Source: CAZHON01 sp964534565 (GTDB lineage: Bacteria; Patescibacteriota; Gracilibacteria; Peribacterales; Peribacteraceae). From it: DNA of 64,000 bases. The translations under genes were made by a program, and so were the position numbers. Below the pieces are notes generated by a model. The model saw nothing but the letters and a program-made list of their open reading frames with translations, was not told where the DNA came from and did not search any database. This document shows positions 1-8,029 of the stretch, one piece after another; positions within the stretch are counted from its first letter, which is position 1; the number at the start of each line of letters is the position of its first letter. The stretch lies in assembly GCA_964534565.1 (NCBI GenBank), contig CAZHON010000001.1, forward strand, positions 558,001-622,000, read 5' to 3'.

Positions 1-113
1 ACGAGCTGTGCCGTATTGCCACTGCGTCCTCCGGTCAGCGCTCCGCTGGAACCGTATCCGAAGATGACACCGATGAGCAGAAGAGAAACACCGAACCAAA
101 TACCTTTATTCAT
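1..113 (-). CDS. DsbA-like membrane thioredoxin, N-terminal fragment (cut by window edge)
   Basis: The first 37 codons of a minus-strand gene run off the left edge. The visible part begins MNKGIWFGVSLLLIGVIFGY and continues into a Gly/Ser-rich segment, matching the anchor of the paralogue starting at 1868 (WFGVSLLLIGLILGY). It is therefore almost certainly a third tandem copy of the membrane-anchored DsbA-like proteins that follow. The catalytic domain lies outside the window, so a CxxC motif cannot be confirmed. A promoter-like sequence at 144-171 resembles the one in front of the 1868 copy. Confidence 0.7.
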   Translation of the reverse strand, partial: MNKGIWFGVSLLLIGVIFGYGSSGALTGGRSGNTAQL

Positions 114-143
114 AGAGAGAGTGAGGAAAGAGTAGACAGGAAC

Positions 144-171
144 ATGCTAGGGGATTTAGACGGAGAGCCAA
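144..171 (-). promoter_or_regulatory. Promoter of the edge DsbA-like gene
   Basis: On the minus strand TTGGCT is followed after 16 nt by TAGCAT. The -10 box and the sequence after it (CTAGCATG, then a GTCTA) recur in front of the paralogue at 1868, suggesting the promoter was duplicated with the gene. Confidence 0.4.
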
Positions 172-215
172 AAGGCAAGAGATGGACAAGAAAAAGAAGT
201 GATCCGAAATATTAT

Positions 216-947
216 TTAGAGCAGCTTATCGATCGCTGCCTGGAAAGTAGCGTAGGGGACTGCGCCGCTGATGAACTGGTTTCCTTTGGAGCTCACAACC
301 CAGAATCCGGGAGTACCCGTCACACCGGCTGCCGTTGCATCTGCAACGTCCCTGGACACCAAGGAAGCAGTGTCATGCTTTGTCAGACAAGACGTGAATG
401 CCGCCTCGTTGAGTCCGATTCCTGTCGCGTACCCTGTTAACGTTGCCGTGAGAGTTGGCTCCGTCTGCGTAGACCATGTGTCATGATTAGGAGAGCTGAA
501 GAGTGCATCGTGCATCTGCCAGAACTTGTCGTTGCCGCCGAGCTTGTAGGCACACATTGCAGTCTCTGCACTGATCTGTGCATTCGGGTGAATACTCGTG
601 AGAGGGAAGTTGCGAAGCTCATACTTGATCTTTCCCGTATCGACGTAGTTCGTCTTGATCTGTGGATACGTCTGCGCGAAGTTTCGGGAACAGAACGGAC
701 ACTGGAAGTCCGTGAACTCGACGAGAGTCACTGTCGCACTCGATTTTCCTTCCGTTGGACCCACACCTACTTGTGGAGCAGTGCCTGAAGGTTCATCGGG
801 AACCGTTGGTACAGATGGCACACTGGGAACATTCGCGACTCCACTTCCCGGGTTATGGAATGTTGCGCCAAGAACGTACCCGACGACGAGTCCGATTAAG
901 AGAATGGAGATCGTATACCAAATAGGATTTTGCTGTTGCTCCGACAT
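216..947 (-). CDS. DsbA-like membrane-anchored thiol:disulfide oxidoreductase
   Basis: A 243-residue protein with one N-terminal membrane anchor (about residues 10-30), a Pro/Val-rich linker (about 38-60) and a DsbA/thioredoxin_4-type domain. The active-site motif is CPFC (Cys83, Cys86) in the context TDFQCPFC, and the cis-proline loop is TGTPGFW near residue 213. The family oxidises or isomerises disulfides in proteins outside the cytoplasmic membrane. The start is set at 947 because a good promoter (985-1013) lies inside the longer reading frame, which would otherwise begin at 1049. It sits between two paralogues in the same orientation. Whether it acts as oxidase or reductase cannot be told; a DsbB or VKOR partner is not in the window. 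Confidence 0.88.
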   Translation of the reverse strand: MSEQQQNPIWYTISILLIGLVVGYVLGATFHNPGSGVANVPSVPSVPTVPDEPSGTAPQVGVGPTEGKSSATVTLVEFTDFQCPFCSRNFAQTYPQIKTNYVDTGKIKYELRNFPLTSIHPNAQISAETAMCAYKLGGNDKFWQMHDALFSSPNHDTWSTQTEPTLTATLTGYATGIGLNEAAFTSCLTKHDTASLVSRDVADATAAGVTGTPGFWVVSSKGNQFISGAVPYATFQAAIDKLL

Positions 948-984
948 AAAGAAATGGGGGATGAGAAATAAGTGAGACAAATGC

Positions 985-1013
985 ATCGTAAGGACAAAGA
1001 AAAGGGGTATCAA
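985..1013 (-). promoter_or_regulatory. Promoter of the second DsbA-like gene
   Basis: TTGATA and TACGAT are separated by exactly 17 nt on the minus strand, with the predicted transcription start about 30 nt before the ATG at 947. The boxes lie downstream of the alternative upstream ATG at 1049, so they decide the start choice. Confidence 0.6.
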
Positions 1014-1080
1014 ACAGGATGAAGTGACAGTATGGAGCGATTGGTTCACGAATCATTAAGATTTCTTAATACCGCAAAGA

Positions 1081-1112
1081 CAAAAAAATGGGGCGGCTTG
1101 CGGCCACCCCAT
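1081..1112 (-). terminator. Intrinsic terminator after the third DsbA-like gene
   Basis: Minus-strand hairpin with a 10-bp stem (one G-T pair), a CGCAA loop and a following run of seven T. It closes the gene 1134-1868 and separates it from the next copy. Confidence 0.8.
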
Positions 1113-1133
1113 TCAGATTCGTACGGAGAATTT

Positions 1134-1868
1134 TTAGAGGAGCTTGTCGATTGCTGCCTGGAATGTTGTGTATGGAACAGCTCCGCTGATGAACTGGCTG
1201 CCCTTCGGGCTGATGATCCAGAATCCCGGCGTGCCGGTGACACCGGCTGCGGAAGCGTCTGCCATATCGGTTGTGACCTGCTTTGCAGTGTCGTGGTTTG
1301 TCAGACAAGACTTGAAGGTCGACGTATTCAACCCTGCATCGGAAGCGAAGGATACGAGCTTCGTTGTCAGGTCAGGCTCTTTGACGTTTGCCCATTCAGC
1401 ATTCTTGCCGAAGAGACTGTCGTGCATCTTCCAGAAGCCATCATTGCTCTGCTTGAGAGCGCACAAAGAAGCCTCAGCTGCGATCATTGCGTTCGGGTGA
1501 ATGCTCGTGAGAGGGAAGTTGCGGTGTTCATACTTGATCTTTCCCGTATCGACGTAGTCCTTGCGGATCGATGGAACAGTCTGTGTGAAGTGACGAGCGC
1601 AGAAAGGACACTGGAAATCCGTGAACTCGACGAGAGTCACTGTTGCGCTGGACTTTCCTAATACTGGACCAACACCTGTCTTCGGAGCAGTTCCAGATGG
1701 AGCTGCAGGAGTAGGTGCAGATGGCGTTGGAGCGGATGGAGTCGGAGCATTGGCCATTCCTCCACCAACACTGCCGGAGAGGGACGTTCCAATGATGTAT
1801 CCGAGGATCAATCCAATGAGCAAAAGAGAGACTCCAAACCATGTATTATTATCGCGATGATCTGACAT
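1134..1868 (-). CDS. DsbA-like membrane-anchored thiol:disulfide oxidoreductase
   Basis: A 244-residue paralogue of the 216-947 protein. It has a membrane anchor at about residues 10-28, then a linker with three Ala-Pro-Thr-Pro-Ser type units (about 41-57), then a thioredoxin-fold domain with CPFC at Cys87-Cys90 and a cis-proline loop TGTPGFW. The linker sequence differs from the neighbour (APTPS versus VPSVP) while the catalytic domains stay similar, so linkers evolve faster than enzymes. It has its own promoter-like boxes (1901-1929) and terminator (1081-1112), so the paralogues are separate transcription units. Precise redox role unknown. Confidence 0.88.
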   Translation of the reverse strand: MSDHRDNNTWFGVSLLLIGLILGYIIGTSLSGSVGGGMANAPTPSAPTPSAPTPAAPSGTAPKTGVGPVLGKSSATVTLVEFTDFQCPFCARHFTQTVPSIRKDYVDTGKIKYEHRNFPLTSIHPNAMIAAEASLCALKQSNDGFWKMHDSLFGKNAEWANVKEPDLTTKLVSFASDAGLNTSTFKSCLTNHDTAKQVTTDMADASAAGVTGTPGFWIISPKGSQFISGAVPYTTFQAAIDKLL

Positions 1869-1900
1869 ACAAACGAATTGGGAAAGGAATAGACGCAGGC

Positions 1901-1929
1901 ATGCTAGAGTTTTCGCTCTATAGCCTCAA
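1901..1929 (-). promoter_or_regulatory. Promoter of the third DsbA-like gene
   Basis: TTGAGG, 17 nt, TAGCAT on the minus strand; both boxes match consensus at 4 of 6. The -10 context CTAGCATG is shared with the promoter at 144-171. Confidence 0.45.
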
Positions 1930-1980
1930 ATAGCACGAGGTGACAAGAGAAGGGGAGTGGTGTGGAATCGATTGTTGTGT

Positions 1981-3492
1981 TTATGTCGGATTCATTTGCA
2001 ACTGATACAGTTCCTGTCCTCCTGTGGTTGGATATTCTCCCGTAAAACACGCACGACATAATTCCTTCGATGGCATGCCAATGGCACGATGAACTCCGCT
2101 GATTGGGAGGAATTTAACGCTATCGGCACCAATTTCACGTGCAATGGCATCGAGAACATCTGATGAAAGAACATCATCGGTAGGGGACTGTGAGTGGGAG
2201 AATTTTGGCACGAGGAGTTGATTCTTTGTCGCAAAATCGATGCCGTAGAAACACGGAGCTGTTACGGGAGGGTACGCAAAACGAACATGGAAACGTGAAG
2301 TAGGGGATTGTTGGCGTAAGAGAATTAACAATTCTTTCATCGTTGTTCCGCGGACCAAACTGTCATCGAGCAGCACAACATCTTTCCCAGCAATAAGTGA
2401 AACATCAAAAATAAATTTTTTACGGACAATTTCGGCACGGTTCTCATGTGCGGTGAATGACCGTGGGGGTTGTACCGGTTCATTCGTATCTTTTTGGGTT
2501 CGAACGACCAGCGCATCTGCGCGCGGAATGCGTGACTTATCATGATACCCCTCTGCAGCAATGCGTGCAGAATCCGGAACGGCAACAATCACCGGTGATG
2601 GCCAGTGCTTCATATCTTCATGGTCAAGTTCCGCCAAAATTTCTCCGAACATAGTGCGAGCGCGGCGCACTTCGACATCATCGAGTGTCGAAAGACGTTT
2701 CGCAAAATAGGCCCACTCGAATGCGCAATGAGCACGATTGGGACGGAACAATTCCTCAATCTCCGGTCGAATAACTCCGGGACCCAAGTGCACCATACTT
2801 CCCGGTTGCACGGTGGAGATCCCGATTTGTCGCGCCTGATCCCATCGATGTTTCAACGCTGCGTCTTCCGATGAAAGGACATGCACCCCTTCATCCGTTT
2901 GCCCAAGTGACAATGGATGGAAGCCGCGCGGATCACGGAAGGCATGAATGTGTCCATCTTCCTGAAGAGTTGCGATCGTATAGGCACCGTCATTCAAGTG
3001 GTCGGGCAAACGACGGAATGTTTTTTCCATCGAACCCCTGGTATCTCCCAAGTGATAGGCAATGAGGTTTGCAATCAACTCCGTATCGGACACCGTCTCG
3101 CACGGCAAACCATGTTGGTCTAAAAATTTTCTCGCATCTCCCTCGAGTCGTGTGGGAGGAATGTTTCCATTGAACGCTACGGCAATGCGACGACCAGCAT
3201 GTTCAACGATTTGCGGATGTGGCTGCGATGCAGGATTAGTTCTGTAGAGCGTGTGAAAAATCGCACTGTTCGTGTTCGCCGTCCATTTCTTCATCGTTGT
3301 AGATGCACGACCACTCTCGTGCTTCTTTTCCATCGCACCCGTTTCTCGATCGATGTAGGCAACTCCACTCGCACCGGACCCACGATGTTCCAGCTGCTCT
3401 AAAAGCGGAGCGATGTGGTCGCCCACACTGCGTAATTTTCGAGGATCGTTGATCGCCCCGACGCCACAGTAATGCTGAAGATCCTCGAGCAT
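1981..3492 (-). CDS. purF: Amidophosphoribosyltransferase
   Basis: A 503-residue enzyme that makes 5-phosphoribosylamine from PRPP and glutamine, the first step of purine synthesis. The N-terminal nucleophile is Cys9 in HYCGVGAI, preceded by an eight-residue propeptide, as in the Bacillus-type enzymes that are processed. The PRPP-binding motif VVLLDDSLVRGTT is at about residues 372-384. All four cysteines that hold a [4Fe-4S] cluster in the Bacillus subtilis enzyme have counterparts here (contexts CAFEWAYF, PCFYGID, CRACFTGEYP). The gene is 20 bp downstream of xer in the same direction; a weak -10 (TACCAT) lies 9 nt before its ATG, so it may also have its own start. No other pur genes are in the window. 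Confidence 0.96.
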   Translation of the reverse strand: MLEDLQHYCGVGAINDPRKLRSVGDHIAPLLEQLEHRGSGASGVAYIDRETGAMEKKHESGRASTTMKKWTANTNSAIFHTLYRTNPASQPHPQIVEHAGRRIAVAFNGNIPPTRLEGDARKFLDQHGLPCETVSDTELIANLIAYHLGDTRGSMEKTFRRLPDHLNDGAYTIATLQEDGHIHAFRDPRGFHPLSLGQTDEGVHVLSSEDAALKHRWDQARQIGISTVQPGSMVHLGPGVIRPEIEELFRPNRAHCAFEWAYFAKRLSTLDDVEVRRARTMFGEILAELDHEDMKHWPSPVIVAVPDSARIAAEGYHDKSRIPRADALVVRTQKDTNEPVQPPRSFTAHENRAEIVRKKFIFDVSLIAGKDVVLLDDSLVRGTTMKELLILLRQQSPTSRFHVRFAYPPVTAPCFYGIDFATKNQLLVPKFSHSQSPTDDVLSSDVLDAIAREIGADSVKFLPISGVHRAIGMPSKELCRACFTGEYPTTGGQELYQLQMNPT

Positions 3493-3512
3493 AGGAGGGA
3501 AATGGTACGCCT

Positions 3513-4454
3513 CTACGCCTTCCTGTGAAACTTCTTATGAACCTCTTTCAGCTGCGGATTTGTCACGTGGGTATAGATTTGGGTGGTACTGAGGTCCTGG
3601 TGCCCCAAAAGCTCCTGCACAGAGCGTAAATCGGCTCCATTGCGCAATAAATCAGTCGCAAACGAGTGGCGAAGGGTGTGTGGAGAGGGGCTGACGACAA
3701 TGCCTGCAGCCGCCGCGTATTTTTTCACGATGTTGTAAATACTGATGCGCGACAGACGAAATTCTTCACCGGGCGGCATCGCGTTTGTCGCTTTCTCAAT
3801 ATTGCGAATGAACAGGGGATTAATATGGTCCATGCGTGCATCCATATAGTCCTGCAAACAATTCGCAGCAGCGTCGGACAGGAACACCACACGGATCTTG
3901 CTGCGCTTTCCGCGAATACTCATTTCACGGGTTTTCAGGTTCACATCCTTTCGACTGAGACTGCGAAGCTCTGCGAGACGGAGACCGGTGGAGAAGAAGA
4001 GTTCGAGAATGGCTCGATCGCGCTTTCCATCTTTCGTCTGCGTGTCGGGCTCTGCAAGAAGTCTCTCGACTTCTTCCGAGGTCAACACCTTCACCTGTCG
4101 TGGGTCTTCCTTGAAACGCTTGATGCGGTCTGGGGGATAGACATCCAACTCTTCCTCCTGCACCAGGTAGCGCAGGAACGCCCGGAACACCGTGAGATGA
4201 TGATTCACCGTCCGAAGAGAGAGATCGCCACCTTGACGGGTTTTTGTGTCGCGCAATTTCTGTTTTAGGTCTCGGACAACCTCTTTACTAAGTTGGTTCA
4301 CTTTTGTGATGGACAACATCTTCCGGAGAAGCGTCAACGATTCACGGTAGTTCTGTACGGTAAGCTTTGATTTGTTTTCTTCCGTCTGGAGAAACTGAAG
4401 ATACCGCGTGATGGCCGAATCGAGCGCCAGGGGAGTGGAAGAGGAGGGAGTCAT
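3513..4454 (-). CDS. xerC/D-like: Xer-type tyrosine recombinase
   Basis: A 313-residue site-specific recombinase of the size of XerC/XerD. It has an N-terminal SAM-like core-binding domain (about 1-100) and a C-terminal catalytic domain with the R...H-x-x-R...H...Y set: Arg in TGLRLAELRSLS, HTLRHSFATDLLRNGADLRS, LLGHQDLSTT and the nucleophile Tyr in QIYTH. The family resolves chromosome dimers at dif. The start is placed at 4454 (MTPSSS) because the upstream in-frame ATG at 4472 lies inside a dif-like site (4457-4484). Genes downstream: purF after 20 bp. Only one Xer gene is visible, so it may act alone like XerS or XerH; this is inference. Confidence 0.9.
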   Translation of the reverse strand: MTPSSSTPLALDSAITRYLQFLQTEENKSKLTVQNYRESLTLLRKMLSITKVNQLSKEVVRDLKQKLRDTKTRQGGDLSLRTVNHHLTVFRAFLRYLVQEEELDVYPPDRIKRFKEDPRQVKVLTSEEVERLLAEPDTQTKDGKRDRAILELFFSTGLRLAELRSLSRKDVNLKTREMSIRGKRSKIRVVFLSDAAANCLQDYMDARMDHINPLFIRNIEKATNAMPPGEEFRLSRISIYNIVKKYAAAAGIVVSPSPHTLRHSFATDLLRNGADLRSVQELLGHQDLSTTQIYTHVTNPQLKEVHKKFHRKA

Positions 4455-4456
4455 AT

Positions 4457-4484
4457 TATTAACATAATGCATTTTATGTTAACT
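4457..4484 (+). other. dif: Candidate dif site (chromosome dimer resolution)
   Basis: Two 11-bp arms, TATTAACATAA and TTATGTTAACT, flank a 6-bp spacer TGCATT. The inner 9 bp of the arms are a perfect inverted repeat. The right arm matches the XerD arm of Escherichia coli dif (TTATGTTAAAT) at 10 of 11 positions, and the whole site matches that dif at 20 of 28. It lies 2 bp in front of the chosen start codon of the Xer gene. Confidence 0.75.
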
Positions 4485-4507
4485 AAATACTGGACACAAG
4501 AGCATTT

Positions 4508-5134
4508 TTAGAGGGTTTCAGGCAGTGGGTATAGGTTCTGCAATTTGAAGCCGTAATACAGATTGGCCACAACTTCGCGCACAATACTGTATTCGTATGT
4601 TTTCAGGGATGCAGTGTCATCTGCGGGAAAGGTCTCGAGAGTCCCCCAGTCCATTTGATTCGAAAGCAGATCGATACGTGCCAGGTGGTACCCATCGCTG
4701 ATTGCGACGATGTTTTGGCAGTTTTTGGTCAGTGGCTTCGAATTCTCGAGATTTTCGAGGGTTGAATGGGAGTTCTCCTCTGTACGAATAGCACTCGCAG
4801 GTACGCCCTGTCGCAGTGCATAGTTCTGCATCACTGTTGCTTCGGATTGATCGGTACGTGATGTACGACCGCCGCTGAAGATGAGTGTCTTCACTTTTTT
4901 CTCGTTATAGAGCCGTGCGGCTGTACTGGTACGACGGATCATCGCAGGTCCCGGGGTATTCCAACCGTAGACTGCAGAACCGAACACAAGCGCACAATCG
5001 ACCGGAAACGCGGGCTCAGTCCCCTTCGCTTGATAGATCACACCACCCAGTTGAGCGAGAACGATCACCCCTAGCAGTAAAAACCCTAGAAAGAGGCCAA
5101 TGAACGAATATTTCAGAAATCGAGCCATAGACAC
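4508..5134 (-). CDS. SanA/YdcF-like DUF218 membrane protein
   Basis: A 208-residue protein (GTG start at 5134; an ATG two codons in, at 5128, is an alternative) with one N-terminal membrane segment (about 8-30) and a DUF218 domain. Visible family features are the VDCALVFGSAVYG strand-loop, the FSGGRTS turn, the stretch SEATVMQNYALRQGVP and a HLARIDLL helix. SanA, the best-known member, affects envelope permeability to vancomycin in E. coli; the biochemical activity of the domain is unclear. The start is directly abutted by the stop of the preceding gene (5135), implying translational coupling. Role here is probably in the cell envelope. Confidence 0.8.
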   Translation of the reverse strand: MSMARFLKYSFIGLFLGFLLLGVIVLAQLGGVIYQAKGTEPAFPVDCALVFGSAVYGWNTPGPAMIRRTSTAARLYNEKKVKTLIFSGGRTSRTDQSEATVMQNYALRQGVPASAIRTEENSHSTLENLENSKPLTKNCQNIVAISDGYHLARIDLLSNQMDWGTLETFPADDTASLKTYEYSIVREVVANLYYGFKLQNLYPLPETL

Positions 5135-6748
5135 TTACGAATGTTTCTGGGGAGAAATACTGATATTCGCAGGAAGTGACGGAAGCGTATTCCCCCAGGG
5201 TGGCCACAAGTGAATTTCCACACGATCAACTTCTGGCATGTTACGAATGATGCGCAGTGCTTCATCTTTCACCTTTCCTGCTACGCGTTCACGCAGGCGT
5301 TTTCCGAACAATGCTCCATTCGCTGAAAGTGGATCGAGGATATACTCCTGTGTTCCAGTCAACTCTACCGTTAACTTGATCCAGGTGAAGTTATCGTCGT
5401 AGGAAATAACACGCACATCCATATGTTCTTTGGAGAGTGAGTCGAGAAGAATCTGTTTGTCGTCACGGACGTGCGTGAGGATTTCTCCTTTCAACAGTTC
5501 CAGGAGTGCACTACTGTCGTAGGAGAACATTTTGAACTGAATATCCCCTTCTGCAGTGATGTTCGTGATGGGCTGACCGAGCGAATCGGTCGGCAGCACG
5601 AAATGTTCGTAGAACACGCGCGTCAGTTCCTGGAACGAAAGAATCTGTAAATTCTGCTCTGGGTTCTCCGCATTGCGCCTCTGTCGTTCCTGCTCCACAA
5701 GCTGCTTTGCAGCGGTGAGGAGCTCTTGTTCCAATCGCTTCTTCGCTGCATCGATATCCTGCTGTTGCAGCACCGTGCGGTAGCCCGTTGTGCCGCCTTT
5801 TCCTGCCTCGGTATTGATTCCATAGACCAGAGGACGAACACCTTCGGGAAGTCCCGGAATATCCCATTTGAGTCCCTGCGGCACGTTTCCACGATCGCCA
5901 ATGATCTCTCGATAAATATCCGTATCTGCAGCCGTTGCCGGAACAGTCACCTGTGCACCAGCCGCAACAGTGACGGCACGGTCGAGCAAGAACACCATTC
6001 CTGCCTGGTTTGTGAAACGTGTTCCTTTTTTCAGGCCATAGAGTTCCGTGGAGTTGTTCACCACTTTCATCGGCAACTGTGCGGAGGTTCCGATGAACTG
6101 TTTACTGATATCGCTGAACGCAATGCTCTTATGGACCGTCACCTTAATCGGCACGAGAGGAAGAGTGTGAATCTTTGGAGGAAGTGTCACCAGAGCACCG
6201 CTGTCCGACAAAAATACATTGATCGTATGGGTGAGAGGTTCTTCTCGAGGCCATACTCGAATTTCTGCGGATGGTAATAGTTTTAAAACCACAAACCCAA
6301 ACAGCACAATGCTCACTCCTACGAGCAAGTAGATGCGGAGTGTCGGAAGCGAAAGAAGTCCGATGCGCTGCAGGCGTGTTTTGAGTTCCTGACGCCATGT
6401 ATGCGGAGAGAACAAACGGACGGCCTCGTCCATCTGGGGATGCTCCTTCAGAAGCGTGCGAAGCGAGCGCAGTCGGTCGATTACTTTGAGACCAAGCTTG
6501 CGCGCGTCGGTGACGACAACGGGTTCCTTCGTCGCAAGAAGCAACCGTGTCTTGAGAGCACTGCACCGCGCAAGAACCTTTCCCCTACTGAGCGAATCCC
6601 CTACCAATTCCCGATCCTTGGGAGCAAGAACAACGAGCAATGTTCCATCGGCACTTTTTGCCAATTGATCAAGGCGTGCGAGGAAGAGATCCCATGACTC
6701 CCCTGCCCTCGGCAGCAGCACAACCAGTTTTGACTTGGAAGGAGTCAT
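5135..6748 (-). CDS. Membrane protein with baseplate J/gp47-like region
   Basis: A 537-residue protein. Residues 1-150 form a soluble, possibly cytoplasmic domain (LVVLLPRAGESWDLFLARLD at the start), followed by a single membrane segment (about 175-197, YLLVGVSIVLFGFVVLKLL). The large outside part contains the GTRFTNQAGMVFLLDRAVTV...VPATAA...GDRGNVP pattern that is labelled baseplate J-like in many CPR genomes, a Glu/Gln/Arg-rich helix (about 345-375) and a C-terminal beta domain. It is not accompanied by phage or secretion-system genes, so the name reflects fold similarity only. It starts 25 nt after pgk and abuts the DUF218 gene. Function unknown. Confidence 0.7.
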   Translation of the reverse strand: MTPSKSKLVVLLPRAGESWDLFLARLDQLAKSADGTLLVVLAPKDRELVGDSLSRGKVLARCSALKTRLLLATKEPVVVTDARKLGLKVIDRLRSLRTLLKEHPQMDEAVRLFSPHTWRQELKTRLQRIGLLSLPTLRIYLLVGVSIVLFGFVVLKLLPSAEIRVWPREEPLTHTINVFLSDSGALVTLPPKIHTLPLVPIKVTVHKSIAFSDISKQFIGTSAQLPMKVVNNSTELYGLKKGTRFTNQAGMVFLLDRAVTVAAGAQVTVPATAADTDIYREIIGDRGNVPQGLKWDIPGLPEGVRPLVYGINTEAGKGGTTGYRTVLQQQDIDAAKKRLEQELLTAAKQLVEQERQRRNAENPEQNLQILSFQELTRVFYEHFVLPTDSLGQPITNITAEGDIQFKMFSYDSSALLELLKGEILTHVRDDKQILLDSLSKEHMDVRVISYDDNFTWIKLTVELTGTQEYILDPLSANGALFGKRLRERVAGKVKDEALRIIRNMPEVDRVEIHLWPPWGNTLPSLPANISISPQKHS

Positions 6749-6773
6749 GAAAAGGAAATGAGGAGCCCAAAAC

Positions 6774-7973
6774 TTACGCCTTTGCCAACGCCTCGAGAGC
6801 CGGAAGCACGTTTCCTGACACGAATTCCAACATCGCTCCACCACCGGTACTGACGAAGGTGTACTCACTCATCGAAATTCCCTGACGAGTGTGGAAATCA
6901 ATCGTATCCCCTCCTCCAACAATGGACACTGCGCCCTTTGCAGTTGCCGCTTTAATGGCTTCTGCAACACGGATCGATGCCTTTCGGAACTGATTGATTT
7001 CGTAGAGTCCCAGCGGTCCGTTCCATACAATCGTTCCGGATTGTGCGATGATGTCGCAGTACTCGTCGACAGTTTTTTGACCGAGATCGAAGATCGACAT
7101 ATCTCCTTCAATATCTTCGAGATTCAGGTTGAGTGTCTGGGACGTTTCGGTCGGTGCAGAGGCCAGAAGCACGTCGGACGGCATGTGAATGACGGCCTTT
7201 CCATCTTTGCCAGACACATTCATCAATTCCTGCACCTTGTCCATGTATGCAGGCTCGTGAAGCGATGCTCCGACATCAAACCCTGTCGATGCGATGAACG
7301 TGTTTGCGATGGCACCACCGAGCAAAATGTCGTTTCCCTTGTCGAGGAAGAATTCAACAATCGGCACTTTTGTTTCCATCTTGGCTCCACTGATGATGAG
7401 CGTAAGTGGGCGCTTGGGGTTCTCAAAAACTTTCGAAAGATGTGTCACTTCCTGTTCCAACTGAAGTCCCATATAGGAAGGCAGCAAGGCTGGTACACCG
7501 ACCATACTTGCGTGAGAACGATGGCAGTTCGTGAAAGCGTCGTTCACGTACACATCAGCAAGGTTGGCTAACTCTTGCGCAAATGCAGGGTCATTCTTCT
7601 CTTCTCGAACATCGTAACGAAGGTTTTCGAGAAGAAGCACTTCGCCAGCTTTCAAGTTCTTCGCCTTCTCCATCGTCTCTGTGCCTGTTGCGGAGTCGGC
7701 AAATTGCACGGGGATACCGAGCAACTTTTCAAGCACTGCGACAATCGGTTTCTGGCTTTCGTCGGGATCGCGCTTTCCTTTGGGGCGTCCTTGATGTGCC
7801 GCAATGACAACACTTGCGCCTTTGCTCAAAATGAATTGAATTGTTGGAACGACCGCTTCGATACGAGAGATGTCATCGACCTGTCCTCGTGTGACAGGAA
7901 CGTCGAAGCCGGCACGTACAAAGACGCGCTTGCCGGAAAGATCTGCGTCGCGGAGAGATGGATAGGTAGGCAT
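6774..7973 (-). CDS. pgk: Phosphoglycerate kinase
   Basis: A 399-residue glycolytic enzyme transferring phosphate from 1,3-bisphosphoglycerate to ADP. Family marks are KRVFVRAGFDVP at the N-terminus (consensus has VRxDxNVP), HQGRPKG (consensus HLGRPKG), FTNCHRSHASMVG, the NGPLGLYE nucleotide loop and the C-terminal GGGDTIDF and STGGGAMLEF motifs. Length is typical. It heads a minus-strand run leading to the baseplate-J-like and DUF218 genes. A promoter with TACACT only 9 nt before the ATG (7983-8010) predicts a very short leader. Confidence 0.97.
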   Translation of the reverse strand: MPTYPSLRDADLSGKRVFVRAGFDVPVTRGQVDDISRIEAVVPTIQFILSKGASVVIAAHQGRPKGKRDPDESQKPIVAVLEKLLGIPVQFADSATGTETMEKAKNLKAGEVLLLENLRYDVREEKNDPAFAQELANLADVYVNDAFTNCHRSHASMVGVPALLPSYMGLQLEQEVTHLSKVFENPKRPLTLIISGAKMETKVPIVEFFLDKGNDILLGGAIANTFIASTGFDVGASLHEPAYMDKVQELMNVSGKDGKAVIHMPSDVLLASAPTETSQTLNLNLEDIEGDMSIFDLGQKTVDEYCDIIAQSGTIVWNGPLGLYEINQFRKASIRVAEAIKAATAKGAVSIVGGGDTIDFHTRQGISMSEYTFVSTGGGAMLEFVSGNVLPALEALAKA

Positions 7974-7982
7974 AGGGCCCCG

Positions 7983-8010
7983 AGTGTAGACCGAATGTTC
8001 CGCGACTCAA
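7983..8010 (-). promoter_or_regulatory. pgk promoter
   Basis: TTGAGT, 16 nt, TACACT on the minus strand; the -10 box ends 9 nt before the ATG, so the transcript would have a leader of only about 2-3 nt. Confidence 0.55.
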
Positions 8011-8029
8011 AACGTCGATTTTGAAAACG

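Noticed and set aside
5135..6748. Prophage remnant indicated by the baseplate-J similarity
   Set aside because: No capsid, tail, integrase-adjacent repeats or lysis genes; the nearby tyrosine recombinase has Xer size and a dif-like partner site.
5135..6868. Longer N-terminus of the baseplate-J-like protein (from 6868)
   Set aside because: It would lie inside pgk and lacks any resemblance to an anchor; ATG 6748 begins a normal beta strand.
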